Positions 21,900 through 31,326 of a DNA stretch of 64,000 nucleotides are shown here, in pieces. Source of the stretch: Azolla caroliniana (taxonomy: Eukaryota; Polypodiophyta); the NCBI GenBank assembly GCA_043228905.1, contig JBHGNT010000012.1, positions 12,028,001 to 12,092,000 of the forward strand, written 5' to 3'. Below the pieces are notes generated by a model. That model ran no database searches, was not told the origin of the DNA, and saw only the letters and a program-made list of their open reading frames with translations. How positions within the stretch are numbered: the first letter of the stretch is position 1; the number at the start of each line of letters is the position of its first letter. A program made the translations under genes and the position numbers.

Positions 21900-22640
21900 A
21901 ATAAATGGATTTTCAACTGAATCATTTTTTCAATTTTTTAAAATTTATTTATAGAAAAAATGAAAAATGGATTTTCAACGGAAAAAAACTAAAATTCGAT
22001 GCAGTGCATTAGATTTCAATTGAAAATCTATTTTTTTATAATTTGTGTTAATGGAAAAAAATATAAAAAATAAAGAGCATTTTAAAAAATAGATTTTCAA
22101 CTAAGATCCAATGCATTGCATTGGATTCTAGCTTTATAGACTAAAATTCGCTGCAATACATCGAATTTCAATTGATAATACATTTTTTTAATTTTTTAAT
22201 TTTTAATCTTGTTATAGAAAAAATGAAAAAATAAATAAATAATGGAAAAAATAAAAATTTGCGTATTTTCAACTAAAACCTGATGCAACGCATCAGATTC
22301 TAGATGTATAAAGTAAAATACAATGCAATGCATTAGATTTGAGTTGAAAATCCAAGGTTTTTTAATTTTTTTTAATTTTTTAAGGATATTTTAAAAGTGG
22401 ATTTTCAACTGAAATCCAATGCAGTGTATCATATTTTAGTCTATATAGCTAGAATTCGATGCAATGCATTATGTCTCAATTGAAAATGAAAAAGTATTTT
22501 TTTAATGGAAAAATTTAAAAAAATTCCAAGACTTACAACAAGAATCTAATGCACTACATCAAATTCTAGATGTATAGAGTAAAATTCGACATAATGCATC
22601 AAATCTAGATGGAATGAATCAGATTTCTGTTTGACATCAA
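21900..22640. repeat. AT-rich degenerate array with palindromic ATGCAnTGCAT cores
   Basis: Variants of GATGCA(A/G)TGCAT appear at about 21999, 22108, 22150, 22281, 22322, 22421, 22460 and 22548. They are flanked alternately by GATTTTCAACTGAAATC and its reverse-complement form AGATTTCAATTGAAAATC. The cores therefore occur in both orientations within about 740 bases. No protein. Confidence 0.75.
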
Positions 22641-23053
22641 AGGCTTACAATGAGAGTCTAAGAAAAACGAAAAAACATCCTTACGACATTTTTTAGATTC
22701 TAATGATTTTGGTAGAAGGTTTCTCTCACATAATCAAATATGGTAAATGGAAAGTACATAATTAAATATCATAACCAAAAAGTGAAGAAGAAAGAATGCA
22801 TCAAGCATATCTATTATAGAAATCTCTAAGCTATTCTATAGGAACCTGTAAATAAGGGCATACATGTATTCTCAAATGAATTCGAATCAACACCAGTATT
22901 TATCTCTCATTACATATCTTGTATCCATTCTCTTTCTTTCTCTATCTTAATACACCCATTCTTCTCTTAGCATTTCGTTCCTTTCTTCTCGTGTTCTCTT
23001 ATATCCTTCTTTCATCACTCTATCTTTTATTCTTGGTTCTGACAGTTTGATTC

Positions 23054-23093
<40 letters not shown>

Positions 23094-23150
23094 CTCCCCC
23101 CACCCCCCCCCCCCCCCTTTTTTAATCTTCCTTGTAACCATCACGAAACC
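22641..23150. repeat. Leader zone with (CT)n(C)n tract before G2 gag
   Basis: A (TC)n run at about 23060-23090 passes into a C-rich tract (23091-23117) and a T run. The tract ends 30 bases before the G2 gag ATG. G2's 5' LTR should lie to the left but I could not delimit it. Confidence 0.7.
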
Positions 23151-24100
23151 ATGGATGCCATTAACTCAGAAGAATATCTCACCCTTGTTGTAGAAATGGA
23201 GAATCTTAAATTCAAGTTCACATCTCTTGAAGTAGAGAATCAACGTCTACTTGGGGATCTACAAAAGGTTACTATTAGTATAGAGAAGTAGCAACAACAA
23301 GAGGAGTTCACGCAACGGGTTCAACAGTTAGAGTCGACAATCGTAGTGTTACAACAACAAAGGGTTGAAGGTCAAGGACTTATCAAGGAGCCCAAAATCA
23401 GCCTCCTAGCTAAATTTGATGGTTTGAGGGCGCATTTCCGAGGTTTCTTAATCAAGTACGGTTGGTGATTCAAATGCATCCCACGCGTTATCCGACAGAT
23501 GCATCATGAGTCAAGTTAGTGGCCACCTTATTGACTGGCATAGCGTTGTCGTGGTTTGCTCCATTGCTAGAGACAAATTATCCTCTACTAAATAATTTCG
23601 AGGAATTTATCAAAGAATTTAAGGCTTGTTTCGGAGATACTGATGGGGCGAGAACAACTATCAACAAGATTTGTACACTACGTCAAGGTGATCAGCTAGC
23701 TTCAACATATGCAACCAATTTCTATCTCATCGCAAGGGATATTCCTTGGGATGAACAAGGCCTAATGGAGCAATTCCGTTCAGGCCTTCGTAGTGATGTC
23801 AAAGACTTACTTCTTATCTTCCATGAGGATCCAATGTCACTTATAGAAGCTATTAGTCAAGCAATACGGTGTGATAATCACCTTTTTGAGTGTCGATGTG
23901 AGCGACAAAAACAAATAACAAGATCAAGATTCACACCAACTTATTCATCAGTAATGACGCAATCATCCCCAAGGCAAACATATAGCCTTGGTCCAACTCC
24001 TAGGGAAACACGTAGTCCAATCCCAATGGATAGTCCTACACCCATGGAGATTGATATGACTCAACGACAAGGACCGTTGTCGGACGAAGAGAAGCAATGA
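23151..24100 (+). pseudogene. G2 gag
   Basis: ATG at 23151 in good context (AAACCATGG) opens a coiled-coil N-terminus (EMENLKFKFTSLEVENQRLL) with a TAG after about 46 codons. A frame change follows. The capsid core reads LTGIALSWFAPLLE, FIKEFKACFGD, DQLASTYATNFYLIA and EQFRSGLRSDVKDL (retrotransposon gag family). The zinc knuckle expected after EEKQ is destroyed. Confidence 0.85.
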
Positions 24101-24417
24101 CGCCAAGGTCCAAGACATATAGCCATTCATTGCTCCCGTAGGCCGAGACATCAAGTAAATCAAAATTCACTATGACAATAAAAATAAGTCCAACATTTTA
24201 GAAGCAGTTAGTGAATCTACTATTATGAATAATCCACCCTTGTCCAATAAGTTTGAAGTCCTAAGTCAATTAGAAGAGGAGTCAAACGAATAAGTCCGGC
24301 CAAAATAGGAGCCATTTGGTTGGACAACCCTAGATATGTACAACCTAGTGTGGGTTCCATTTCTTCCAAGCATGTTAGTAGAGTCTTCTCAGCCCAAGTT
24401 GTCAACTTCAAGTCCAA

Positions 24418-25085
24418 GCCCTCTTAGATACTGGAGCCAATTCTTGTTTCATGGATAGAGATTTTCCCACAAACACCAAATATCCTTGCATACACTTCCG
24501 TGTCTAGTTTCTATAGTAGTGATTGATGGACGTCCCATAGCTTCCGGGAAGATATTCGAAGAGTTTGAGCCAATACACATACTCTTCGGTGATTTAGGAT
24601 GTCCACTTTCCTTTAACATAATCTGTAGTCATGAGCATTCAATTGTCCTCGGTTTGCGATGGTTCCAGCTACATAACCCTAGAATCGATTGGAGGAAGCG
24701 AGAAATTTGGTTTCCTTCAGCAGAAAATATCATTGCCAAGGATCGAACTCAAGATTATTCTCTTGAAGAATATAGTTCTACCAATGCACCATTTCCTTTT
24801 CATCAAATTTCAGCCATCACATTGCAACAATTGCGCCAAGTGGGAGGCAAGGAGGACCTTTTCTTATTTGCAATATCAGTGACACCTTCTAGTGCCACTC
24901 AAGGGAATTTGGACATCCAAATTCCCAAAAAATATCAAGACTATGCTGATGTTTTCGACAAAGTCAAAGGTAGTGTTCTTCCAAAGCATCGACCGTACGA
25001 CTGTCCTATTGATCTCCAACCAGGAAAAGAGCCACCGTGGGGTCTGATTTACAATTTATCACCCACTGAGCTTGAGGTTCTTTGA
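24418..25085 (+). pseudogene. G2 aspartic protease and RT leader
   Basis: LLDTGANSCFMD at about 24424 is an intact D-T-G-A protease active site; a TAG at 24508 breaks the frame. Then HSIVLGLRWFQLHNPRIDWR and KHRPYDCPIDLQPGKEPPWG lead into the polymerase, as in chromoviruses. Confidence 0.85.
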
Positions 25086-25812
25086 GAATACATCGAGGAA
25101 AATCTTGCACATGGGTTTATTCAACATTCAAAGTCTCTAGCTGGTGCTTCTATATTTTTTGTGAAGAAAAAGGACGGCTCCCTTCGTTTGGTCGTGGACT
25201 ATCGAGGCTTAAATAAAGTCATCATAAGGAATAGGTATGCTCTACCTTTAATCTCTAGTCTCTTAGAATGCATTGGGGGTGCATACAATCTTGTTCAAAT
25301 TCGACTGGGAGATGAGTGGAAAACTGCATTTCGTACTCGGTATGGTCATTTCAAGTATACAGTCATGCCTTCCGTGCTCACAAATGCACCCACAATATTT
25401 CAACATATGGCAAATGACATTTTTCGGGATTTCTTGGATATCTTTCTCATCATCTACGTAGATGATTTGTTGATTTACTCTAAAACACAAGAGGAGCATG
25501 ATATACATGTATGGAAAGAAATTGAACACTTAAGAAAGTATGGTCTTTATGCCAAACTTGAGAAATGTAGTTTTGATTGCAAACAAGTCACATTTTTGGA
25601 ATACACTATTTCATCCAAGGGTATTTTCATGGATCCAACAAAAATCCAAACAATATTGGAATGGAAACCCCCATGCTCAGTTCGGGACGTCTAATGTTTC
25701 CTCGGATTTGCGAACTTCTATCACAAATTCATATGCAGTTATTCAAGCATTGTGGTGCCCCTCACCCAACTCACCAAGAGCAATCAAGCATTTTTTTGGA
25801 GTATCGAAGCGG
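25086..25812 (+). pseudogene. G2 reverse transcriptase, truncated
   Basis: [19 protein letters not shown], then [20 protein letters not shown] and [12 protein letters not shown] with intact YVDD. The frame ends at a TAA near 25694; the next frame continues briefly. B1 begins at 25813. Confidence 0.9.
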
Positions 25813-26506
25813 TGTCATGAAGAAAACCGTCCCTAGGCGGAAACCGAGTTTAGCATGTGTAAACCGGCCCTTACGCGCGAGCACACTTTTCGTTGTATAG
25901 TAAGTAGGTAGGTACAAGTCGGCTGAGGTGAAATCCTAGGTAGCATGCATTCAATAGGGAGAGAATCGAATTGTATCTCTGTCCGAAAGGACAGAGAATT
26001 AATATGATGTAACGGATGATAACGGCCTCCCTCCTTGGGCTATAAAAGAGAGGGAGAGGAATGAAAAAGGGATCGCGCGTTAGAGAGGACGAAGTGCTGC
26101 CGGACTGGGACCGAGCCCTTCTCCTCTGCCACTCTCCATAGCCATTTTTGTGCAGGTTTTCGGGAGGCTGACTCTGCTCCGTGGAACGCCCGTGTGCTTC
26201 TGGCAGAGTCTCCATCTCGCTCTTCTGTGTGTGTGAGTGAACAGGTGTCGGTGTCCGCCTTGCCGGCCTGTTAATTGTAACCGTCTTGATATATATATAC
26301 ATTTATATACATACGTGTTTATATACTCGGACTTCTAGTCGTCTCGTTTTGCTGTGTTGTTGGATTGTGATTCCTGTGTGCTCCCGTGTCTGTGCGTGTG
26401 CAAGTGCGTCTGTTGCCTTTCCGTTCTCCTCCTTCTCAGCTATTTCTCGGTCCAAGGCCCCGATGGTCCCGCCTCGTTCTACACGCACGCGCGTAACAAC
26501 GCGACA
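25813..26506 (+). repeat. B1 5' LTR
   Basis: Starts TGTCATGAAG and ends CAACGCGACA, giving TGTC...GACA termini like the B2/B3 LTRs, and 694 bp in length against their 704. CTATAAAAGAG at about 26040 is a TATA box. The partner LTR is lost, so the left edge rests on the break in G2 coding and the terminal motif. Confidence 0.7.
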
Positions 26507-26550
26507 TATTTGGTGAATCCGATGTGAACAGGTGGCAGAGGAATAGAAAG
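26507..26550 (+). other. B1 primer-binding site and leader
   Basis: TATTTGGTGAATCCGATGTG follows the LTR and parallels TTGGTGAACCCGACGTGA in B2 and B3. TGG starts the site as expected; the primer tRNA could not be identified from memory. Confidence 0.65.
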
Positions 26551-28190
26551 ATGAAGGGGTCGGATCTCGCGGAAGCCATGGTTTCGGCTGTGGATCGGAT
26601 AGTGAGTGCGCGCGAAGGCGCAGGTGCCCTCGATAGGGCTATTGAAGCGGTCGTCGGCACGATAGGCCGGTTCGGTGGGAAGGACACCACGACCTATTTG
26701 GAGGCCTACCGGGCCGAGATGGTAATGAGAGACATTCCGGAAGAAAGGCGACTGACCGAATTCCCTCGGGTGGCGATGCCGGGCATCCATGCGGAGGTGC
26801 TTGAGGTATGGGCTGAGAGTCGGACCTGGGAAGAGTTTGAAAGTCGGCTCCTCGAAAAATACGGGCTTGATGACGTGCTTCGGCTCTCGAAACGGGACTT
26901 CATGGAATGGGTAGAGACCCTCGAAAAGGGGAGAAACGTGTCGGTGCTCCTCCGGGAGTTTGAAGAACGCTTCCCGCGTCTTTCGGCGCTCGACCAGACC
27001 GTACTAGACACAAGTCGCGTTCTGCTGTTCGTTAAGTCGGTTGATGCGAGGGACCGGGAGCAAGTGGGTCTCCTGCTTGAGATTGATGACGGGCTGACGG
27101 CCGACTGGGCTGTGGTGAAGAGAGTCTGTGGCCGTTTCGACAAACAGTGAGAGTGGGTCGATAAAGGATCAATAGGGGCGGGCTCTGTCGCGGCAAGGAA
27201 ACTCGAGCCAACCCCGCCAGTGCGAAGGGAAGAGACTTGAGACTGGCTTGAGACCGGATCGACTTCGACCGGCATGGTCAAAGGCTCGTCCGGAGGAGCA
27301 GCTCTAGAGGAGCTGACTAGGATGGTAAGGGACCTCCAGATTGCACAGGCACGGAGGGATAACGGCGATCAGGCCTGTGACCGAAGGCCTCTGGCTGGAA
27401 ACCGGTGTTTGTGGTGCGACGCGGTCGGCTACGTCCGGAAGGACTGCGGAGACTTCTCCGAGGCAATGAGAGCCAACGTGGTGTACTTATGGAATGGTCG
27501 GGTGCATGCTAGCGAGAACCGAAGGGCCCTGGACCTGAATGTCGGACGGGGGGGTATGAAATGGCTGATGGAAGAGACGGTGGCTCGCGGAGGAGCTCTA
27601 GAGGAGCTGACTAGGATGGTAAGGGACCTCCAGATTGCACAGGCACGGAGGGACGACGGCGATCAGGCCTGTGACCGAAGGCCTCTGGCTGGAAACCGGT
27701 GTTTATGGTGCGACGCGGTCAGCCACGTCCGGAAGGATTGTGGGGATTTCGCCGAGGCAATGAGAGCCAATGTGGTGTACCTATGGAATGGTCGGGTGCA
27801 TGCTAGCGAGAACCGAAGGGCCCTGGACTTGAATGTCGAACGAGGGGGTACGAAATGGCTGATGGAAGAGACGGCGGCTCGCCACGCGGAGACCGTCCAC
27901 TACTCGGCGTCGGCTGGGATCCGGGTTGGAGGTGGTGATGAGGCTCGGAAGAAGAACGAAGTCGGATTCTGGCCGCTGATGCTGGAAGGCCTCGCCGGTG
28001 CACGGCTAAGGAAAGAAGAAGCGGACCGCGCGGAGAAACGGGTCCGGGAGGTAACTGGGTGGAGTGACCCAGTCGAAGAGAAGACGGGCTCGTTGAAGCT
28101 GCATGCCAAAACTATGAGGCTCTGGTGGAAGACAAGCAAGTAGGTAAAACCGGAGGGGCCGAGCCCTTGCAACGGTATGAGACCTGATTC
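26551..28190 (+). pseudogene. B1 gag with duplicated zinc-knuckle module
   Basis: ATG at 26551 starts MKGSDLAEAMVSAVDRIVSA. It aligns with B2 gag through capsid (WEEFESRLLEKYGL; RDFMEWVETLEKG; FPRLSALDQTVL). TGA at 27148 and 27238 interrupt the frame. The nucleocapsid has two in-frame copies of a 98-codon unit. A frameshift near 28100-28190 precedes the protease. Would package element RNA in the cytoplasm. Confidence 0.88.
27301..27888 (+). repeat. 294-bp tandem duplication of the B1 zinc knuckle
   Basis: Units begin at 27301 and 27595 (GCTCTAGAGGAGCTGACTAG) and span exactly 98 codons. Copy 1 reads CLWCDAVGYVRKDC, with Tyr in place of the zinc-binding His. Copy 2 reads CLWCDAVSHVRKDC with a proper CX2CX4HX4C. 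Other differences are few, so the event is recent relative to B1. Confidence 0.95.
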
Positions 28191-28973
28191 GGTCAAAGGC
28201 AGAATGAGGCCCGTGCGACTGGCGCACCGGATAAAGCCAAGAAGGCCGGGTACCGGTTGAGCACGGAAATCGAAAGGACCACGGACCTGCGAAAGGTCCT
28301 GGAGGAACGTATCCTCCACAGCAAACTGGAGCTGTCGCTGAGGGAAGTGCTCGGGATCGCCAAGAAGGAGTTCCACGACTCCATCGTAGACTTGGTGAAG
28401 AGAAAGAGGCTGTCGACAAAGCCAGAGCCGGAGAAGCCGGTGGAAGTGCGAACGACACACATAGAGGACATGGTGCTAGAAGACGAGTTGGCGGAGAGCC
28501 ACTATTCGAGGCCGCACTGGGCCAGAGCGACCACACAGACCCTTGTTAAGATCGGGGATGTCCAGGAGCCGGTGGTGGCGTTGGTGGACCACGGGTCAGA
28601 AATCAACTTGATGTCCATGGACTTCTACAAAAAGGGGAAATGGCCGATGAACACCAAACATGGCTGGAAAATACGGGCAGCGACGCGCGCCACGGAAGAA
28701 CTACATGGAGCCTGCCCGAACGTACTGGTGAAAATCGGCAATGTCGAGATCGACCAACACTTCTTCGTGGAGGAGATGTCCTCACATCCGGTTATACCAG
28801 GAGAATCATACATCACAGCGGCCTAGATGGAGACCAAGGTGCTGGACAACGGTTTGGCCTATGCAAGAGTCAAGAGCCAGGACGGGTGTCACTCGGTCCA
28901 GTTCCTGACGGTGCGACCAAACCATGAGCGTAACCGCGAGACCCTTGGTGGCGAAACTCGAGGGGATTTTTAG
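28191..28973 (+). pseudogene. B1 aspartic protease region
   Basis: STEIERTTDLRKVLEERIL leads to VVALVDHGSEINLMSMDFYK, a D-H-G-S protease site shared with B2 and B3, then KIGNVEIDQHFFVEE. A TAG at 28824 is private. The natural gag-protease stop follows GGGGATTTTTAG at 28971. Confidence 0.87.
28966..28973 (+). promoter_or_regulatory. B1 candidate -1 frameshift site at gag-protease stop
   Basis: GAT TTT TAG ends gag-protease. Pol continues in the -1 frame reading GFLERTIKAWGRDSPDTLEK with no stop at the join. The run of five T before the stop is kept in B2 and B3. Confidence 0.6.
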
Positions 28974-29352
28974 AGAGGACTATCAAGGCGTGGGGCCGCG
29001 ATAGTCCGGACACCCTGGAAAAACCCCACAAATGTACAGTAGGGAAGAAGACTTGTACCATAGGTAGGAAATTTTGGTTCTCCGATAGCGGGGGTTGTAC
29101 GATTGTCGGCGTCGTTGGCTGGGAGAAGAAGAGGGCGGAGGAGCGACTTTGGGCATGCAGAGTCCTCGGCCCTGGAGAGGAAATCACCGGAGCCATGGAG
29201 GCGGTCTCTTTCGATGACACCTTGGGACAGTTATGAGAAGTGGTCGGAGGAGGCCTTAAAGAGGACCGGACGATTCCGGTATGTTCGGAAGGGATGTACG
29301 AAGTCATCACCGACTTCTATAACGGGCTCGAGTCGGATCGGACGGCCCGCGT
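28974..29352 (+). pseudogene. B1 pol, segment before B2
   Basis: In the -1 frame the DNA reads about 125 codons (one TGA near 29236) to GMYEVITDFYNGLESDRTAR, where B2 interrupts. It corresponds to the variable RT leader of B2 pol. Confidence 0.75.
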
Positions 29353-30056
29353 TGTCGTACCTTTCGGCTCCGGATCGTTGCGTGAGTCCGGTGGGAACAG
29401 CCGAGGTTTTTGACTAGGAGGAAGAGGAATACAACTTAAGGCTAGTTATGAACAGTGGAAAGAGAAGTAAGATAGCAATCTTGTGAATCCCACGAGTTTA
29501 GTGTATTTAAAACAATATTTAGATTATAAGAGTAATTTAGATGGCAAAATTCGTGAATCCCACGAATATATTAGATTGATCAATCCTTGTATATTAATCA
29601 ACAACCTTATACATATTTCTCTCCTCCTTATATAAAGATGGAAGAGGCTAAGCATGGCTTCATGCTTTTTCACAAAAAGTGTCCATGCACACTAAATGTG
29701 CATGTGATGCTTTGTCATTTCCTAAGTATAGGGCTCATGCACGCTAGATGTGCATGAGTCATTTTTAATGTCACGTGTAAATAAAATATTCACACCCTAA
29801 AGAATACATGATTTTTACCTTTTAATAAAGGTATGTGTAAATAAAGGTCTTATACGTATTAAATCTATATGTATAACACTAAAGATAAGTTATTTCAATG
29901 GTAAAGTTGAAGTTTATCTACGTGGAGGTGCAGGGTTTGAATCTTGCCCTATGCACGTGATAAATATTTTGACATATTATTTATTTATTTATATGTATCT
30001 AAATTCGGATATATTATTTTATGGTTTTCACGTAGTGTGTGGAATACACTACGACA
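29353..30056 (-). repeat. B2 3' LTR
   Basis: Plus-strand TGTCGTACC...ACTACGACA. A minus-strand TATATAAGG promoter box lies at about 29634-29626. The purine tract GGAGGGGGCGAG (30068-30057, minus strand) adjoins it. Confidence 0.96.
29893..29950 (+). other. tRNA-like A-box/B-box segment inside the B LTR (antisense)
   Basis: TTCAATGGTAAAGTTGAAG resembles a pol III A box, and CAGGGTTTGAATCTTGCCC about 33 bases on resembles a B box (GGTTCGAATC with one change). The same text is at 36273-36330 and, inverted, at about 61076-61133 in B3. The stems do not fold into a convincing tRNA, so it is at best a tRNA-derived SINE head caught in the LTR. Confidence 0.45.
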
Positions 30057-30068
30057 CTCGCCCCCTCC
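30057..30068 (-). other. B2 polypurine tract
   Basis: GGAGGGGGCGAG on the minus strand directly before the 3' LTR start TGTCGTAG, the expected plus-strand DNA primer site. Confidence 0.85.
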
Positions 30069-30069
30069 G

Positions 30070-31323
30070 AACCCGCACATCCTCCGGTATGTGCCGAAGT
30101 TCTCGATTCCTCATATCCGTCTTCACCAAAAACTTCCTCCGATTCTCCCCTTATGTCGACTATGAGTTGTAATTCACTTTCTTCGCTTCCCACATCACCG
30201 TGGTCTTCGTCCGATTGCTCCTCGTTGTCGGCCTTGGCTTGGATCACATAGCGTTTGTCGTCGGTCCGCTTCTTGAAAATCTTCACCGGCTTCCCGGCAC
30301 TCGTAGTATTGTTCCATCCAACTCGGACTGTCGGTACGTTTCGTTGTCGAAGACTTTCCGAACCTCGTATGGCCCGAACCACCTTTTCGTGAATTTCCGC
30401 ATCGTTGTATGTTGATGGTCCAAACTACTGTCATAGACAATCACCCAATCTCCTTCTTCAATCCTCCTCGGTCGTAGTCGGTGCTTTGTGTCGAACCGGC
30501 TTTTGTTCCGGAATCGTGCTTCTTGTTGTCAGCATATTGCTTCCGCTATGTCTGCCAGTCTTCCCTCTAGTTGTCGTATCTGGACCGCTAGTAGTTCTTC
30601 CCGGCTCATCTCTTCCTTCCACGGTAACACTGTCCATGTTGCGATCGAGGTTTCCGTCGGCATTACCGGTGCTTGTCCGGTCATGAGTTCTGCCGGCATG
30701 TAACCAGTTACGGAGCTATGCGTCGTCCGATCCGCCCGTAGTACATACGGAAGCATCTGTGGCCAGTCCTTCACCTTTCCATCGCATGCCTTTGCAAGTG
30801 CTTTCACGATCGGACTATGTCCTCGTTCGATTTTCCCGTTGGGCTCCGGATTGTATGCCGTTGTCAGCGTTAACCGAACTCCGTGTTTGGCGAAGAATCC
30901 TCTAGCTTTGTCCGAGTCGAGTTCTCCCCGGTCCGCAATCACTTGTCCTACGCACCAGTACCTGCAAAATACTTCCTCCAAAAGAAATTGGCATACCGCG
31001 GAACACGTTTTCCTCTGAAGCGCTCGACCTTCTACTTGATTCGTGAGATCTTCTCGAGCTAATACCAAGTATTTCTTTTGTCCGATCCCGGTCGGCATGG
31101 CCACTATGTCGACCATCCACTTGACGTTGATTGTCGGTGAGAATGTCGGATGTAACTCATCTCGATGTCGAACCCCGGAGTAGACTTGACATTTCTCGCA
31201 GCTTCCCGTGAACTCCGCGACATCTTTGTACATTTTCTTCCACCAATATTTTTGCTTGATCTTCACAAATGTTGCCCATGTTCCTCGGTGTCCAGCCCAA
31301 TCGGATTCGTGAAACTCGGACAT
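30070..31323 (-). pseudogene. B2 integrase
   Basis: HHCC zinc module HESDWAGH ... CEKCQ, then core VKWMVDIVAMP (Asp), QVIADRGELDSDKARGFF (Asp) and AYNPEPNGKIERGH (Glu). A TGA near 30527 interrupts, after which EEGDWVIVYDSSLDHQHTT and RWFGPYEVRKVFDN form the C-terminal domain. A one-base shift near 30300 leads to an acidic tail. No chromodomain is evident. Confidence 0.9.
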
Positions 31324-31326
31324 TAT

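Larger units (their letters stand above)
23151..25812 (+). mobile_element. Ty3/gypsy element G2, 3'-truncated by B1
   Basis: Gag, protease and reverse transcriptase follow in order on the plus strand with several stops. The polymerase ends inside its RNase H approach (a ...FFWSIEA-like reading at about 25790), where the B1 LTR begins. The RT type ([21 protein letters not shown]) is chromovirus-like. Confidence 0.88.

Noticed and set aside
29893-29950. A functional tRNA gene in the B LTR
   Set aside because: A and B boxes are visible but the acceptor and T stems do not pair well; kept only as a tRNA-like segment.
29944-30165. 73-codon frames at the LTR/pol border of B2 (repeated at 36324)
   Set aside because: They start inside the LTR and read through its end; the pairing of the two copies reflects the LTR duplication.
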